From Bacteroidaceae bacterium (GTDB taxonomy: Bacteria > Bacteroidota > Bacteroidia > Bacteroidales > Bacteroidaceae), in NCBI GenBank assembly GCA_017962495.1, contig JAGCVH010000094.1:45287-109286 (forward strand): 64,000 bases of DNA, read 5' to 3'. Of this stretch, positions 16,723-26,829 are shown one piece after another. A program made the translations under genes and the position numbers. The notes below the pieces were generated by a model, which had not been told where the DNA came from, ran no database searches, and saw nothing but the letters and a program-made list of their open reading frames with translations. The number at the start of each line of letters is the position of its first letter. Position 1 is the first letter of the stretch.

Positions 16723-17897
16723 TCCTTGATTCTACGCATAGCCTCGATGATTTTTTCATCACTTGTGGCATAGCTCATGCGGAAGCACTCGGGCGAGCCA
16801 AAGGCATCACCACCAACGGTGGCAACATGACCTACCTCGAGCAGATACATAGCCAGGTCGCTACTTGTAGCAATCACTCGCTCACCATCGCGCTTGCCAA
16901 AGAAACTGCTGCACTTGGGGAACAGATAGAACGCGCCTTGAGGTTCGTTGACTTCCAAACCCGGTATCTCGCGAGCCAACTTAACTATCAGGTTCTTGCG
17001 ACGTTCGAAGGCAAGTCGCATCTCTTCCACACACTCCTGAGGACCAGAGAAGGCTACCTCTGCCGCCTTTTGGCTTACGCTGCACGGTCCGCTCGTGTAC
17101 TGACCTTGAAGTTTGTTGCATCCCTTCACTACCCATTCGGGAGCAGCGATGAAACCAATGCGCCAACCCGTCATCGCGTATGCTTTCGAGACGCCATTGA
17201 TGATGACTACGCGGTCCTTGATATCGGGGAACTGAGCCATCGAAGCATGTTCTCCCACGTAGTTGATATGCTCATAAATCTCGTCGGCAATGATGATGAC
17301 TTGCTCGTGACGGAGTAATACGTTCTTCAGTCCCTCCAACTCTTCGCGGCTATAAACAGCTCCTGTGGGATTGCTGGGCGAACAGAGGATGAGTGCACGA
17401 GTGCGAGGGGTGATGGCAGCCTCTAATTGCTCGGGTGTAATCTTAAAGTCCTGCTCAATGCCAGCCTCGATAAATACGGGAGTACCATCGGCCAGAAGCA
17501 CCATCTGCGGATAGCTTACCCAATAGGGTGCGGGAATGATGACTTCGTCGCCTTTGTTTACCAGAGCCATGACGGTGTTGCAGACGCTTTGCTTTGCACC
17601 ATTGGAACAAAGGATTTGAGCGGGTGTGTAATCCACGCCGTTCTCGCGCTTTAGTTTATCCACGATAGCTTGGCGAAGGCCGGGATAGCCTGGGACGGGG
17701 GAGTAACGACTCCAGTTGTCCTCAACTGCCTGTATGGCTGCTCGTTTGATGTGGTCTGGGGTGTTGAAGTCGGGTTCACCCACACTCATGTTAATGATGT
17801 CAATGCCTTGTGCTTTCAATTCACCACTGCGTTGACTCATGGCCAGCGTTGCGCTGGGCGATAGTCTCTTTAGTCTCTCAGATAATTGTGTTGCCAT
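16701..17897 (-). CDS. aspC: PLP-dependent aminotransferase, aspartate aminotransferase type
   Basis: 398 residues, cytoplasmic. It has fold-type I class I/II aminotransferase motifs: NMSVGEPDFNTPDH near the N-terminus, SNGAKQSVCN (PLP phosphate region), PAPYWVSYP, LCSPSNPTGAVYSREEL, IIADEIYEHI with the PLP-pyridine Asp, and VSKAYAMTGWRIGF with the Schiff-base Lys near residue 235. The C-terminal Arg for the alpha-carboxylate is in FRMSYA. This is the subgroup I-gamma pattern of aspartate/prephenate aminotransferases, so aspartate-oxaloacetate exchange is the likely main reaction. It stands 94 bp downstream of ribBA, with an AT-rich and a palindromic repeat between. Confidence 0.9.
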   Translation of the reverse strand: MATQLSERLKRLSPSATLAMSQRSGELKAQGIDIINMSVGEPDFNTPDHIKRAAIQAVEDNWSRYSPVPGYPGLRQAIVDKLKRENGVDYTPAQILCSNGAKQSVCNTVMALVNKGDEVIIPAPYWVSYPQMVLLADGTPVFIEAGIEQDFKITPEQLEAAITPRTRALILCSPSNPTGAVYSREELEGLKNVLLRHEQVIIIADEIYEHINYVGEHASMAQFPDIKDRVVIINGVSKAYAMTGWRIGFIAAPEWVVKGCNKLQGQYTSGPCSVSQKAAEVAFSGPQECVEEMRLAFERRKNLIVKLAREIPGLEVNEPQGAFYLFPKCSSFFGKRDGERVIATSSDLAMYLLEVGHVATVGGDAFGSPECFRMSYATSDEKIIEAMRRIKETLARLK

Positions 17898-17924
17898 ATT
17901 ATTTCACTTAATTTTTATGTCATT

Positions 17925-17978
17925 CTTCACTTCATCACTTTTCACTTCTTTCTCCCCCTTGGGGGAGTTAGAGGGGGC
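17925..17978. repeat. CACTTTTCACTT repeat and C-rich/G-rich palindrome
   Basis: An AT-rich TTCACTTCATCACTTTTCAC stretch is followed at 17951-17978 by CTCCCCCTTGGGGGAG and GAGGGGG, a member of the palindromic family. The palindrome begins 14 nt beyond the ribBA stop and lies 54 nt before the aminotransferase start. Confidence 0.6.
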
Positions 17979-17991
17979 TTTTCATCACTTC

Positions 17992-19191
17992 TTAAAGCCT
18001 ATGTCCCATGCGGTTCTTCTTTGTTTCCAGATACCGACGGTTGTATTCATTAGGCTCGATGACGATGGGAACATTACCCACAATCTCAAGTCCGTAAGCC
18101 TCCAGTCCGACACGTTTAACAGGGTTGTTCGTGATGAGACGAATCTTTGTCACGCCCAGACTACGCAGAATCTGTGCACCTACACCATAGTCGCGTTCGT
18201 CGGGACGGAAACCCAGATGGATGTTAGCATCCACGGTGTCGTCGCCTTGTTCCTGCAGTTTGTAGGCAGCAATCTTATTCATCAGACCAATGCCTCGTCC
18301 TTCCTGATTGAGGTAAACGATGACACCTTTTCCCTCGCGCTCGATAAGGTCCATGGCCTTGTGCAATTGTTCGCCACAGTCGCAACGCTTGCTTCCAAAG
18401 ATGTCGCCTGTCATGCAACTCGAATGCATCCTGACTAGAATGGGTTCGTCCTTTTCCCACTCGCCTTTGAACAAGGCCACGTGCTCCAGACCGTTACTCT
18501 TCTGACGGAAGGGAACAATGCGGAAGTGTCCGTGTTCGGTGGGCATGTCGGCTTCCACGCCTTTCTCCACAAGCGACTCGCGTTGCAGTCGATAACTGAT
18601 GAGGTCTTTAATGGTAATAATGCGAAGCCCGAACCGCTTGGCTACTTCCTGCAACTGGGGCATGCGAGCCATGGTGCCGTCCTCGTTCAGTATTTCGATA
18701 AGGGCCGATGCAGGTTGGAGTCCTGCCAGACGTGCCAAATCGATGGCGGCCTCGGTATGTCCTGCACGCCTTAGCACACCCTTGTCTTGTGCGTACAAGG
18801 GATTGATGTGTCCCGGACGACCAAAGTCTGAAGGCTTGCGATTGGGGTCGGCCAAAGCACGGATGGTAGCCGCCCTGTCGTGGGCGCTCACACCTGTGGT
18901 GCACCCCTCCAACAGGTCAACGGTTACGGTGAAAGGCGTCCCCAGCATCGAGGTGTTTTCTTCTACCTGATGAGGCAATTGCAGTTCCTCGGCTCTACTA
19001 ATTGTAATGGGGGCGCAAAGCACTCCACGCCCGTTCTGTAACATGAAATTCACCTTCTCGGGAGTAATGGTTTCGGCCGCAGTGATGAAGTCACCTTCGT
19101 TCTCGCGGTCTTCATCATCAACAACAATGACAAACTTGCCTTGTCGGAAATCCTCTATGGCCAATTCAATGTTTTTCAGATTCTCGTTCAT
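17992..19191 (-). CDS. ribBA: Bifunctional DHBP synthase / GTP cyclohydrolase II
   Basis: 399 residues. The N-terminal domain (about 1-205) is 3,4-dihydroxy-2-butanone-4-phosphate synthase, with [11 protein letters not shown] (metal/acid loop), [11 protein letters not shown] and RPGHINPL...RRAGHTEA. The C-terminal domain (about 206-399) is GTP cyclohydrolase II: the zinc cysteines are in [20 protein letters not shown], and the catalytic segment is [13 protein letters not shown]. The pair supplies both precursors for lumazine in riboflavin synthesis. Both domains look complete. The ATG overlaps the stop of the LptF/G gene by 4 nt, so the two are translationally coupled. Confidence 0.96.
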   Translation of the reverse strand: MNENLKNIELAIEDFRQGKFVIVVDDEDRENEGDFITAAETITPEKVNFMLQNGRGVLCAPITISRAEELQLPHQVEENTSMLGTPFTVTVDLLEGCTTGVSAHDRAATIRALADPNRKPSDFGRPGHINPLYAQDKGVLRRAGHTEAAIDLARLAGLQPASALIEILNEDGTMARMPQLQEVAKRFGLRIITIKDLISYRLQRESLVEKGVEADMPTEHGHFRIVPFRQKSNGLEHVALFKGEWEKDEPILVRMHSSCMTGDIFGSKRCDCGEQLHKAMDLIEREGKGVIVYLNQEGRGIGLMNKIAAYKLQEQGDDTVDANIHLGFRPDERDYGVGAQILRSLGVTKIRLITNNPVKRVGLEAYGLEIVGNVPIVIEPNEYNRRYLETKKNRMGHRL

Positions 19192-21104
19192 ATCTCGTTT
19201 AGAAACTTTTTGTCAATTCTTTCTATCAGGGTTTGTGACTCTTGGCGTATGACACTCATGTCACGAAGGAGTCGTAGTCGATAGCGCCAGATGCGGAGGA
19301 AGAAGAACAATCCCACGGGGAACACAATGCCTGCGACCATGTTCTTTCGCGTATTGCGGAAGGGACGGGTGTGGGCATCGGGCACCAGCACAGGAATCTC
19401 GTTTAGTGTACCCAGAATGAAGTTGTCACGACTATTGTGCAACTCATCGATGATGGCTTCCAACCTGTCATTGATGTCAATGACCTTAGTGTCTTCTTCG
19501 TATTCAAAGAATACCTTCTTGTAGTTGGGCATACTCATGAGATGATGCTCGCTTACATAATGCTCGCAGTCTTCCTGTAGTTCTACAAGTTTGTTTCGCA
19601 GTGTAGCGTAGTCGGGGTCGTTTATGATGACATCCTTGCGGTTGATCTTTCTCGACTCACGCAATCCGAACAGACGCATGAAGAACATGCGATAACCATC
19701 GATGTTGAAGACGGCCGAGTCTTTGTTCGACTTATAGGTGAGGAATGCACCGATGGGAGCCAGCACCATACTGCTTAGCCATACGCCGAAAGGTATGTAC
19801 CACACGCCTGTCTTAGCCAATTTCTCGCCACTGGCATTCACGATGTAATAGAAGATGAAGATGCTCACGCTAATGATGACGGGTATGCCCAATCCGCCCT
19901 TTCGGATGATGGCTCCCAATGGGGCACCGATGAAGAAGAAGATAAGACATGCCAGTGAATACGTGAACTTACGATGCTGTTCGACATAGTGCAGTCTCAG
20001 CACACGGTTATCCTCGTCTGAAATCAACTTGCGGAAGTCGTATTCAGCCTTCAGTTGTCGCGCCTTGGTGGTGGCAGTTCGGAATGTGCTTTGCAGAGCC
20101 TCATGGTTCAGTGCCATATAGAGGGTGTCGAAGGGTTGTGTCTTTGACACTTGTGAGATAACGCGTGCAGAGTCTTTTGTCGTTTTTCCTGTTAGGTTAC
20201 GCGTCATCACGGTCCTTTGTTCCATATCGTAGAGCTCTCTTCCCGTACTGTCGATTCGGTTGACGAGTGAGTCGATGCCTACCCGGATGCTCTTCAACCC
20301 TTTCGTCTGTGCGTTTCCGGCAAAGAGCGAGGCATCCATCACGTTGAAGTTTCCGTCAAATTCAATCAAATCGACTTCGTGGGTAAAGGTCTCACGCATA
20401 TAAGGCACGGAAGCCCTCATCATGTTGGCACTATGTGCGTCCATGTTGCGGAAGCGTTCGCCACTGAAGAGGGTCAGCATCAAGTGCATCTTGTCGGCTG
20501 TGCTCTGCAATCGCGCCGAGTCGGCCAGTACGATTTGCGTGTCGTTTTGTGTGTTGACGTTACTGTAAATCATCACACCATAGAGCATGCCCGTCTTCGT
20601 GTCTTTATGTTCGACATAGATGTTATAACCGGGAATCTCACCATAGAAGACACCTTCTGGAATGTCCAGTTCGGGTGATTTCTGTTTCATCGACCATACC
20701 AAGGCGGCCAGCCTCTTGGCGGCTTCGGGACCGACATTGTTTTGGAAATAGAAACTGCCTGCACACAGCAACAGCACTACAAAAAGGAGTGGGCGCAAGA
20801 TTCGCAGGAGGGGGATGCCTGCTGCCTTCATTGCCAGCAACTCCAGTTTCTCACCCATGTTGCCGAAGGTGATAAGGGAGGCCAAAAGTATACCTGGGGG
20901 AAGGGCGGCAGGAACGAAGGTCAAGGCCATGTACCAGAAGAACTTTGCCAGTACGTCAATGGAGAGACCTTTGCCAATAAGTTCGTTGATGTATCGCCAC
21001 GTATATTGCATCATGAACACGAACAGACATATGAAGAAGGTAGCTGCAAGCAGTTGCAGGAATGCCTTCGTAACAAAGATGTCCAATCGTTTGATTATCC
21101 TCAT
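19188..21104 (-). CDS. LptF/LptG family permease (YjgP/YjgQ)
   Basis: 638 residues. Three membrane helices are near the N-terminus ([55 protein letters not shown]), a periplasmic beta-jellyroll-like region lies at about 130-330, three more helices at about 375-470 ([56 protein letters not shown]), then a long cytosolic-looking C-terminal extension with a final hydrophobic stretch. This is the inner-membrane component of the LptBFG ABC transporter that extracts lipopolysaccharide. Whether it is LptF or LptG cannot be told. At 638 residues it is much longer than proteobacterial members (about 360), as is usual in Bacteroidetes. Confidence 0.88.
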   Translation of the reverse strand: MRIIKRLDIFVTKAFLQLLAATFFICLFVFMMQYTWRYINELIGKGLSIDVLAKFFWYMALTFVPAALPPGILLASLITFGNMGEKLELLAMKAAGIPLLRILRPLLFVVLLLCAGSFYFQNNVGPEAAKRLAALVWSMKQKSPELDIPEGVFYGEIPGYNIYVEHKDTKTGMLYGVMIYSNVNTQNDTQIVLADSARLQSTADKMHLMLTLFSGERFRNMDAHSANMMRASVPYMRETFTHEVDLIEFDGNFNVMDASLFAGNAQTKGLKSIRVGIDSLVNRIDSTGRELYDMEQRTVMTRNLTGKTTKDSARVISQVSKTQPFDTLYMALNHEALQSTFRTATTKARQLKAEYDFRKLISDEDNRVLRLHYVEQHRKFTYSLACLIFFFIGAPLGAIIRKGGLGIPVIISVSIFIFYYIVNASGEKLAKTGVWYIPFGVWLSSMVLAPIGAFLTYKSNKDSAVFNIDGYRMFFMRLFGLRESRKINRKDVIINDPDYATLRNKLVELQEDCEHYVSEHHLMSMPNYKKVFFEYEEDTKVIDINDRLEAIIDELHNSRDNFILGTLNEIPVLVPDAHTRPFRNTRKNMVAGIVFPVGLFFFLRIWRYRLRLLRDMSVIRQESQTLIERIDKKFLNEI

Positions 21105-21202
21105 GCGCGTACGTACGTGTCAAAAAACGGTTGTAAAGGTACAAAGAAAATGCGGATAGACGATGCAATTAATTGTTAATAATAAAAAAAACGTACAAAT
21201 TC

Positions 21203-21233
21203 TTTGCAGATTCGGAATTTTGACCTACCTTTG
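21203..21233 (+). promoter_or_regulatory. Bacteroidetes consensus promoter for tRNA-Met
   Basis: TTTG at 21203-21206 and TACCTTTG at 21226-21233 are separated by 19 bp, matching the TTTG-N19-21-TAnnTTTG consensus. It lies 19 bp before the tRNA. Confidence 0.85.
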
Positions 21234-21252
21234 CAGTCGCAAAAATGATGAT

Positions 21253-21326
21253 GGCGGGATAGCTCAGCTGGTTAGAGCGTCGGATTCATAATCCGAAGGT
21301 CAAGGGTTCAAGTCCCTTTCCCGCTA
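21253..21326 (+). tRNA. tRNA-Met (CAU anticodon)
   Basis: A 74-nt cloverleaf can be drawn: acceptor GGCGGGA with TCCCGCT (one G-U closing pair), D arm GCTC...GAGC, anticodon stem TCGGA/TCCGA with loop TTCATAA (anticodon CAT), T arm AAGGG TTCAAGT CCCTT, discriminator A. CCA is not encoded. The acceptor stem and A73 fit elongator Met; a lysidine-modified Ile-CAU tRNA is the alternative. Confidence 0.9.
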
Positions 21327-21329
21327 CGA

Positions 21330-21357
21330 AGAAAGGCAACCAATCGGTTGCCTTTCT
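21330..21357 (+). terminator. Intrinsic terminator after tRNA-Met
   Basis: A perfect 12-bp stem AGAAAGGCAACC / GGTTGCCTTTCT with an AATC loop starts 3 nt after the tRNA end. Confidence 0.9.
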
Positions 21358-21445
21358 TGCGTTTATTCATCAGATGAATGTCAAATCTAAAAGATGAGAA
21401 GTAGGAGGTGAGGAGTGAGATGCGTCTTCAATTTGTCTAAAGAAA

Positions 21446-21477
21446 AGCCCTCTCTGCCGTGGAGCGGGGAGAGGGCT
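21446..21477 (-). terminator. Terminator of the amylomaltase gene
   Basis: Stem AGCCCTCTC / GAGAGGGCT; on the minus strand it is followed by TTTTCTTT. It lies about 50 bp beyond the malQ stop, past a repeat. Confidence 0.75.
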
Positions 21478-21527
21478 AATTTTTCACTTTTCACTTTTCA
21501 CTTTTAATTTCTCTCCTACGGAGAGGC
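21478..21527. repeat. TTTTCACTTTTCAC repeat plus short palindrome by the malQ stop
   Basis: Three CACTTTT units (21480-21509) precede CTCTCCTACGGAGAG (21511-21525), which ends a few nt from the malQ stop. The CACTTTTAATT part matches, in reverse complement, the in-frame repeat at 4580-4594 over 15 nt. Confidence 0.65.
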
Positions 21528-21529
21528 CT

Positions 21530-24214
21530 TTACCTTCCATACCTCTTCACCAGCCCCCTTATCCTTTCGTTCAGGGCTGTATTCGACATCAGTTGTTCGA
21601 TGGTCAAGTGCATACGGTAACGCCAGTAGTGACGTGGGTTAGCCGGTACATTAATGCGCTCAGCGTTAGGATCGGGGAAACGCAGGTTCTCATCGATGGA
21701 CAACCAGTCCTGCAGACTCAACAAGCACAGCATCGAAGGACATTCCAAGTGTCCGTCCACAATCTCTTCTGCAATCTCGGCCGTCATGGGGTGGGGGGCT
21801 TGTCCTTCATGATACAGCATTTGGTTGTAGTATTCCTGTGCCGTCTCACGTTGCTCGTCCCACCAGCCACGCATGGTAGGCATGTCATGAGTCGAGATAG
21901 TGGCAACACTCACATACGGATTCTCCCACAGATTGGCAAAGGTCAGCCAAGGAGCCTTCGGCATGGTCTGAATCTCCAAGGTCAGAATTTGTAGGTTCTT
22001 CATGACCCAACTTACGCACTCGGGTATCATACCCAGGTCTTCAGCACATACCAACATACGTGTGGCGCCTACAAGCGTGGGCAGTTTCTTCATCGATTCC
22101 TCGTACCAGAACTGATTGTGTCTATGGTAGAAGTAATGTTCATGGATACGCTTGAAGGCATCTTTTTCCCAATCGCCCAGATCCTCGAACAGGTAGTCTT
22201 GGTGGGCATCAATGCGGGGATGGAACATGTGTGGGTCTCGACGGTCGGGTACAAACAGCACATTACTGATGAGCGAATACAAACCATCACGGATTTTAGT
22301 CGAGTGCTCGTCGTTCTTGTCGGCAAAGGCCGCCTGCACCTTGCGTTGTGTCTCGAATTCAGGCTTCATGGCATAACGTCCGTTCTGCATAGAGTCCAGA
22401 TAGAGTCGGCGCACTTCCGCAGTGTCATCACCAAAGACGCGATGAATAATGCGGTCAGTAATGTAGGGCTTGGTGTAAGTGTCTTCGCGCCAAGGTAGTC
22501 CGTAGCTTTCAATTTCTTCGACGGTCATGGGCAATGCTGGTGAGAACTGTCCAAGCAGACCATGCACGCTATGCTGAGGTATTTCCCAGATGCGGAAGAA
22601 TCCCAGCACGTGATCGATGCGATAGGCGTCATAATATTCAGCCATCTTCTCGAAGCGTCTGCGCCACCACTTGCAGCCGTCTGCAAGCATCGTATCCCAG
22701 TTATATGTCGGGAAACCCCAGTTCTGTCCGTTGGTGCTGAAATAGTCGGGTGGGGCGCCGGCTTGACCGTTTAGGTTGAAGTAATGAGGTTCCTTCCAAG
22801 CCTCTACACTGGTCGGACTGATGCCGATGGGGATGTCACCTTTCAGTACGATTCCTTTCTCTCTTGCATGCTCGCGTACCTGGCTTAACTGCTCGTGAAG
22901 TATGAACTGAATATAGCAATTTTCTTCGATGGAATCGGTACTTTCTGTTCCTTTCTTGGTCAATGCCTTTACCTTCTTTGCATCATATTCATTCAGTGTC
23001 TCCCACTGGTGGAAGTCGGGTGTTCCATACAAGTCACGCAGGTAGCAGAAGGCTGCATAAGGCAACAGCCACTCCTCGTTGTCGGCATAGAATGCCTTGT
23101 AGGCTTTGCTGGCTTTGACTGTACTCCATTCCTGACGGAAGAGTCTGCGCAGGTAGTTGCGTTTTGTATCGAATGCCTTCTCGTAGTCAATGGCAGCTAA
23201 AGCATTCAGCTTTTGCTGTGCCGAATTGTAGCAAGTACGCATGGCGGCATCCTTCAAGGGAGGCAGAGCTGAGAGGTCGGCATAGATGGGATGCAGGGCA
23301 TAGATGCTGATACTGTTATATGGGTACGAATCGGTCCACTTGCCCGTCTGCGTGGTGTCATTGATGGGCAGTATTTGCAGGACATGCATACCCGTCATGG
23401 CCACCCAGTCCACCATTCGACGCAGGTCACCAAAGTCACCGACACCAAAACTATGTTCACTTCTCAAACTGAAGACGGGAATCACACAACCTGCACCGCG
23501 CCATGGAGCCAATGGCAGTTTCACGGTCTCGTCTTCCACCACCACAGCCATCTTTCGTTCGGCGTTGGGGCATTGCAGGGAGCGGTTGTCGTGCATTTCC
23601 CACAAGCATTGCTCTCCAGTGCTGGTGTTCAGGGTCAGGAACTTATATTCTACAGGTCCTTGCAGTTCGGCCAGGTCTAATGCCGTCACCCATTCGTTGG
23701 GTGCAACGCAGGTCATTCTAACCTCTTTGCCCGCTTGCCAGTTGCCCAGCAAGGGGGCGCTTCCCAGAAGGGCCAGAGTCTGTTCGGCTGGAACCTCGGG
23801 AGCAAAGACACGCAGTATCAGTGTCTTCTCATCTTTGCTCTCGGGCCATTCCTGATGCTCGTGGCGCACGAATGCTTCGGTAAAGGCACTGGTATAGCGA
23901 TAGCTGTCCTCCGGGCAGTCGCGCCAGCAGTCTGTCGTCTGCACACGGTTCTTTCCCTTTGGCAGTTCCAACTCGCGGGGCAGCACATCCCATTCGCTTC
24001 GGGACACTTGTCCTTCCTTAATAATAAGGTATTGGTAACGAACCCTTGCGGCACTGGCAGGGAGGACGGTCTCCCCTCGCCATGTTTCCCCGTCAATGGT
24101 GGCAAGTGCCACATCGATGCAGGTCTCTTTTCCAGCCTTTGTCATCCATGTCAGAGCAACGCGGACGTTTTCGCCCCACACGGTACGGTACTTTATTTGA
24201 AAACCAATGTTCAT
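21530..24214 (-). CDS. malQ: 4-alpha-glucanotransferase (GH77) with two N-terminal CBM20 domains
   Basis: 894 residues, no signal peptide. Two starch-binding CBM20 modules come first: about 1-100 (FQIKYRTVWGENVRVA...VRYQYLII) and about 125-230 (LRVFAPEV...ALLGSAPLLGNWQAGKEVRM...VEYKFL). The GH77 barrel begins near residue 250 (GCVIPVFSLRSEHSFGVGDFGDL). YRIDHVLGFFRIW near 530 carries the nucleophile Asp, CAEDLGMIP near 720 the acid/base Glu, and STHDMPTMRGWW near 773 the third acid. The architecture equals the DPE2-type disproportionating enzyme, which moves glucans from maltose onto glycogen-like acceptors in the cytoplasm. A GH2 gene is divergent from it; no other starch genes are near. Confidence 0.94.
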   Translation of the reverse strand: MNIGFQIKYRTVWGENVRVALTWMTKAGKETCIDVALATIDGETWRGETVLPASAARVRYQYLIIKEGQVSRSEWDVLPRELELPKGKNRVQTTDCWRDCPEDSYRYTSAFTEAFVRHEHQEWPESKDEKTLILRVFAPEVPAEQTLALLGSAPLLGNWQAGKEVRMTCVAPNEWVTALDLAELQGPVEYKFLTLNTSTGEQCLWEMHDNRSLQCPNAERKMAVVVEDETVKLPLAPWRGAGCVIPVFSLRSEHSFGVGDFGDLRRMVDWVAMTGMHVLQILPINDTTQTGKWTDSYPYNSISIYALHPIYADLSALPPLKDAAMRTCYNSAQQKLNALAAIDYEKAFDTKRNYLRRLFRQEWSTVKASKAYKAFYADNEEWLLPYAAFCYLRDLYGTPDFHQWETLNEYDAKKVKALTKKGTESTDSIEENCYIQFILHEQLSQVREHAREKGIVLKGDIPIGISPTSVEAWKEPHYFNLNGQAGAPPDYFSTNGQNWGFPTYNWDTMLADGCKWWRRRFEKMAEYYDAYRIDHVLGFFRIWEIPQHSVHGLLGQFSPALPMTVEEIESYGLPWREDTYTKPYITDRIIHRVFGDDTAEVRRLYLDSMQNGRYAMKPEFETQRKVQAAFADKNDEHSTKIRDGLYSLISNVLFVPDRRDPHMFHPRIDAHQDYLFEDLGDWEKDAFKRIHEHYFYHRHNQFWYEESMKKLPTLVGATRMLVCAEDLGMIPECVSWVMKNLQILTLEIQTMPKAPWLTFANLWENPYVSVATISTHDMPTMRGWWDEQRETAQEYYNQMLYHEGQAPHPMTAEIAEEIVDGHLECPSMLCLLSLQDWLSIDENLRFPDPNAERINVPANPRHYWRYRMHLTIEQLMSNTALNERIRGLVKRYGR

Positions 24215-24293
24215 GATATATTGATTGAGTTAATTATAATGCGAAGTTATAAAATATTTTTTAATTGTGAATTATGAATTGTGAATTTATCGT

Positions 24294-24301
24294 TATCTTT
24301 G
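24294..24301 (+). promoter_or_regulatory. -7 box for the GH2 gene
   Basis: TATCTTTG matches TAnnTTTG, 42 nt before the chosen ATG at 24344. Upstream is an AATTGTGAATTATGAATTGTG repeat (24263-24288) in place of a clear -33 TTTG. Confidence 0.55.
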
Positions 24302-24343
24302 TACTATAAATTCAAATATTTTTCATTAACATCTCTGATTTCT

Positions 24344-26812
24344 ATGAAAAAACTATCGTTCATCGTATGCTTTGCCTTGCTTGCTTCAGTCTTGTACGCC
24401 CAACGCTCTGAGACGTTGTTGCACGAGGGCTGGTTCTTCCATCGTGGTGACCTACCTGAAGCCAAAAATGCCGATTTCATCGAGAAAAACTGGCTGTCTA
24501 TAACTGTTCCGCACGATTGGGCTGTGTATGGTCCTTTTGGCAGCTCTTTCGATTTGCAGAATGTTGCCGTCACTCAGAATGGTGAGACCGAAGCCAGTTT
24601 GAAGACGGGTCGCACAGGTGGCTTGCCTTATGCGGGTGTCGGATGGTATCGTACTCGTTTCGTTGCTCCCCGTTCTGGTCGCACGACTTTGGTGTTCGAC
24701 GGAGCCATGAGTGAGGCTCATGTCTATGTCAATGGCAAGGAGGTTATCTTCTGGCCCTATGGCTATAATTCCTTTTATGTAGATGTGACCGATCAGGTGC
24801 ATAAGGATGGCACACCCAATGTCCTTGCCGTTCGCCTCGAGAATCGCGACGAGAGCAGTCGTTGGTATCCGGGTGCGGGACTTTACCGTAATGTTAGGTT
24901 GGTAACCACGGGCGATGTTCATGTTCCAGTATGGGGAACTCAGGTGACTACGCCGCATGTGGAGGAAGGTTATGCTTCCGTTACCCTGAATACTACGGTA
25001 GAGAATGCCGGTGACCAGCCCGTACGCATTCTTACTGAGATTAAGGATGCTACTGGAAATACCGTTGCTTTCAAGGACAACACTCAACGCCTCTTCCATG
25101 GTCAGCCCTTCCAACAGCACTTCATCATCGACAATCCCCGCCTTTGGTCACCCGAGTCGCCTGTCCTTTATGAAGCCGTTTCCTGCATTCTTGTGGGTGT
25201 CGATACAGTCGACACTTACACAACCCGTTTCGGCATTCGCAGCATTGAACTTGTTCCCGATCGCGGTTTTTTCCTCAACGGAAAGCATCGTAAGTTCCAG
25301 GGCGTATGCCTTCACCACGATTTAGGTCCACTTGGTGCTGCAGTCAATCGTTCGGCCATCCGTCATCAGTTGACAATACTGAAGCAGATGGGTTGCGATG
25401 CCATCCGTACCAGTCATAACATGCCCGCACCGGAACTTGTGGAGTTGTGTGACGAGATGGGCTTCATGATGATGGTGGAACCCTTCGACGAATGGGATGT
25501 TGCCAAGTGCAAGAATGGTTATCATCGTTATTTCCAGGAGTGGGCAGAGCGCGACATGGTGAATATGCTTCAACAGTATCGCAACCATCCCAGTGTGGTC
25601 ATGTGGTCGATTGGAAACGAAGTCCCAACCCAAGGCCGTCGCGAGGGTTATCGTGTGGCTAAGTTCCTGCAAGACATTTGTCATCGGGAAGACCCCACGC
25701 GCCCTGTTACCTGTGGTATGGATCAGGTCGATGCTGTATTGGCTAATGGTTTTGCTTCCTTGCTCGACGTTCCGGGCTTCAATTATCGCACACAAAAGTA
25801 CATCCCAGCTTACGCCCAATTACCGCAGAACCTTGTATTGGGAAGCGAGACGGCAAGTACCGTCAGCAGTCGTGGCACTTATATGTTCCCCGTTCAGGTA
25901 AAGAGTGGTGTCAAGTACGACAATCACCAAAGCAATGGGTATGATGTCGAAGCCTGTTGGTGGAGTAATTTGCCCGAGGAAGACTTTGCCCTTGCCGATG
26001 ATTATCCATGGACCATCGGTCAGTTTGTTTGGACGGGTTTCGACTATCTGGGTGAACCCACACCTTACGACACTAATGCTTGGCCCAGTCACAGCAGCTT
26101 GTTCGGTATCGTCGACCTTGCCTCTCTGCCTAAGGATCGCTATTGGCTCTATCGCAGTGTGTGGGCATCCAAGGAAAAGACCCTGCACATTGTTCCTCAC
26201 TGGACGTGGCCCGGACGCGAAGGTGAGGTTACTCCTGTCTTCGTCTATACCAATGCCCAGTCGGCCGAGTTGTTTGTCAATGGAAAGAGTCAGGGCGTTC
26301 AGCGTAAACTCTCGCGGGCAGAGGCCGAAGCCCTAAAGGGTACTGATCCATTGTGGTTACAGCGTCGCTACCGCCTCATATGGGATAAGGTCATCTATGA
26401 ACCGGGCGAACTGCGTGTGGTGGCCTATAACGCCGATGGCAGCAAGATGGGAGAGCAAACAGTTCGTACGGCTGGGAAACCTCACCACTTACAGCTTACT
26501 ACGGACAGTCAAGGTCTTTTGGCCAATGGCGAAGACTTGGCGTATGTCACCGTCAGTGTAGTGGATAAGGATGGCAACCTTTGTCCTGATGCCACGCCAG
26601 TGGTAGAGTTCTCCACAAAGGGAGCAGGCCATTTCCGTGCTGCAGGCAATGGCGATGCCACTTGTCTCGACCTCTTCCACCTGCCTCGTCACCATGCTTT
26701 TGCAGGTCAACTTACTGCCATCGTAGAGAGTGGCAAAGCCCCAGGTACTGTTACCCTTACCGCCAAGGCAAAGGGCCTAAAGCCAGCCACCCTTACCCTA
26801 ACGGTTTTGTAG
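24344..26812 (+). CDS. Secreted GH2 beta-galactosidase-type glycosidase
   Basis: 822 residues from the ATG at 24344, where a signal peptide starts (MKKLSFIVCFALLASVLYAQ); the longer frame from 24281 would include the -7 box. Domains: GH2 jelly-roll (about 30-190), Ig-like (about 200-295), TIM barrel (about 300-590), DUF4982 (VTPVFVYTNAQSAELFVNGKS, about 640-700), and a C-terminal Ig-like domain (DSQGLLANGEDLAYVTVSVVD). The acid/base Glu is in MWSIGNEVP (about 419) and the nucleophile Glu in VLGSETAS (about 498). Members split beta-galactosides or related beta-linked sugars in the periplasm or at the surface. The exact sugar is not predictable. It is followed by two palindromic elements and a 22-nt-period array. 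Confidence 0.9.
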   Translation: MKKLSFIVCFALLASVLYAQRSETLLHEGWFFHRGDLPEAKNADFIEKNWLSITVPHDWAVYGPFGSSFDLQNVAVTQNGETEASLKTGRTGGLPYAGVGWYRTRFVAPRSGRTTLVFDGAMSEAHVYVNGKEVIFWPYGYNSFYVDVTDQVHKDGTPNVLAVRLENRDESSRWYPGAGLYRNVRLVTTGDVHVPVWGTQVTTPHVEEGYASVTLNTTVENAGDQPVRILTEIKDATGNTVAFKDNTQRLFHGQPFQQHFIIDNPRLWSPESPVLYEAVSCILVGVDTVDTYTTRFGIRSIELVPDRGFFLNGKHRKFQGVCLHHDLGPLGAAVNRSAIRHQLTILKQMGCDAIRTSHNMPAPELVELCDEMGFMMMVEPFDEWDVAKCKNGYHRYFQEWAERDMVNMLQQYRNHPSVVMWSIGNEVPTQGRREGYRVAKFLQDICHREDPTRPVTCGMDQVDAVLANGFASLLDVPGFNYRTQKYIPAYAQLPQNLVLGSETASTVSSRGTYMFPVQVKSGVKYDNHQSNGYDVEACWWSNLPEEDFALADDYPWTIGQFVWTGFDYLGEPTPYDTNAWPSHSSLFGIVDLASLPKDRYWLYRSVWASKEKTLHIVPHWTWPGREGEVTPVFVYTNAQSAELFVNGKSQGVQRKLSRAEAEALKGTDPLWLQRRYRLIWDKVIYEPGELRVVAYNADGSKMGEQTVRTAGKPHHLQLTTDSQGLLANGEDLAYVTVSVVDKDGNLCPDATPVVEFSTKGAGHFRAAGNGDATCLDLFHLPRHHAFAGQLTAIVESGKAPGTVTLTAKAKGLKPATLTLTVL

Positions 26813-26829
26813 GATTACGAGTTATTTAT

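Noticed and set aside
21253-21326. tRNA-Ile with lysidine-modified CAU anticodon
   Set aside because: Acceptor stem and A73 fit elongator Met better; this cannot be fully excluded without comparison to the other CAU tRNAs of the genome.
24281-24343. Longer N-terminus for the GH2 protein
   Set aside because: The extra codons include the TATCTTTG promoter box and precede the signal peptide at 24344.
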